NCBI GenBank assembly: GCA_009843725.1
Contig: VYCX01000120.1
Coordinates: 1 to 5,267 of the forward strand
From: Boseongicola sp. SB0675_bin_26
Lineage (GTDB): Bacteria; Pseudomonadota; Alphaproteobacteria; Rhodobacterales; Rhodobacteraceae
Direction of reading: 5' to 3'
Length of the DNA stretch: 5,267 bases
Part shown: one piece after another, positions 5,009 through 5,267 of the stretch
Layout: every line of letters begins with the position of its first letter
Position numbering within the stretch: position 1 is the first letter of the stretch
Translations under genes and position numbers: made by a program
Notes under the pieces: model-generated
Databases searched by the model: none
What the model saw: only the letters and a program-made list of their open reading frames with translations
Told to the model about the DNA's origin: nothing

Positions 5009-5267
5009 ATGTACAAGGCCCTGATTGCGGCAATTCTCCTGAGCGGATGGACAACGGTCGGACTTGCCCAGACAAGTGCTGAGATCGCAAGCTACAAGCG
5101 CGCGGTCGTGGCCATGAAGGAAGGCGACTGGGACAGGGCGCGTGCCGAAGCGCGGCACGCAGGGCCCGTCGGACGCGACATCATCGAATGGCGGCGGTTT
5201 CGCGCGAGCGAGGGTGACTTCGGTTCGGTCCGGAAGTTCCTGGTCCGTCGCGCCGACTGGCCCGGAC
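5009..5267 (+). CDS. slt: Secreted lytic murein transglycosylase, N-terminal part (cut by window end)
   Basis: Only 86 residues are visible. They start with a signal peptide (MYKALIAAILLSG, ending GLA|Q at about residue 20), followed by a helical, Arg/Ala-rich segment: YKRAVVAMKEGDWDRARAEA, then GPVGRDIIEWRRFRASEGDF, then FLVRRADWPG. The GDW-x-A, DIIEW and RRADWPG pattern matches the start of the alpha-helical superhelix of Slt70-type enzymes as seen in Rhodobacterales. Such enzymes cleave the MurNAc-GlcNAc bond of peptidoglycan in the periplasm with formation of 1,6-anhydroMurNAc. The catalytic domain lies outside the window. The ATG at 5009 gives the most compact signal peptide; in-frame ATGs at 4967 and 4973 are alternatives with no stop between. 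The ribosome binding site is weak. The gene is divergent from dapA. I am fairly sure of the family, less of the start. Confidence 0.8.
   Translation, partial: MYKALIAAILLSGWTTVGLAQTSAEIASYKRAVVAMKEGDWDRARAEARHAGPVGRDIIEWRRFRASEGDFGSVRKFLVRRADWPG

Overview
The window looks like chromosomal DNA from a GC-rich alphaproteobacterium, most likely a member of the Rhodobacterales. This rests on the high GC content, the long open shadow frames on both strands, the close resemblance of the DapA protein to Rhodobacterales DapA as I remember it, and a dapA gene divergent from a secreted lytic transglycosylase gene, a pairing I associate with that order. No database search was possible, so the taxonomic call is an inference.

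Layout, right to left: (1) 5009-5267, plus strand: the first 86 residues of an Slt-type soluble lytic murein transglycosylase, cut by the window end. (2) 4872-5008: a compact divergent promoter region. The predicted -35 boxes of the two genes lie on opposite strands of the same few bases, and an inverted repeat sits in the dapA leader. (3) 3996-4871, minus strand: a complete dapA with all catalytic residues. (4) 3504-3995: 492 bases without a recognisable gene, holding a likely promoter and operator-like palindrome for the next gene plus two hairpin-capable repeats. (5) 445 down to 1 from 3503, all minus strand: a branched-chain/polar amino-acid-type (HAAT) ABC importer operon in the order substrate-binding protein, livH, livM, livG. 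The livG gene is cut by the left window end, and livF would be expected just beyond it.

The importer genes form one tightly packed unit. livH and livM overlap by the classic ATGA, and livM and livG overlap by TTGA, so livG appears to start with TTG. Only the binding-protein/livH junction is spaced (57 bases), and it holds a perfect 10-bp GC-rich hairpin without a T-run. This is a plausible device for making more binding protein than permease. The binding protein would capture a ligand in the periplasm, LivH and LivM would form the membrane channel, and LivG (with an unseen LivF) would hydrolyse ATP. The ligand cannot be read from the sequence. dapA performs the first committed step of diaminopimelate/lysine synthesis, and the transglycosylase cuts peptidoglycan, the polymer that contains diaminopimelate. 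That neighbourhood is thematically coherent, but a functional link to the importer is not shown.

I found no mobile element, CRISPR array, RNA gene or clearly new system. The points worth a second look are regulatory structures and sequence variants in otherwise ordinary genes.
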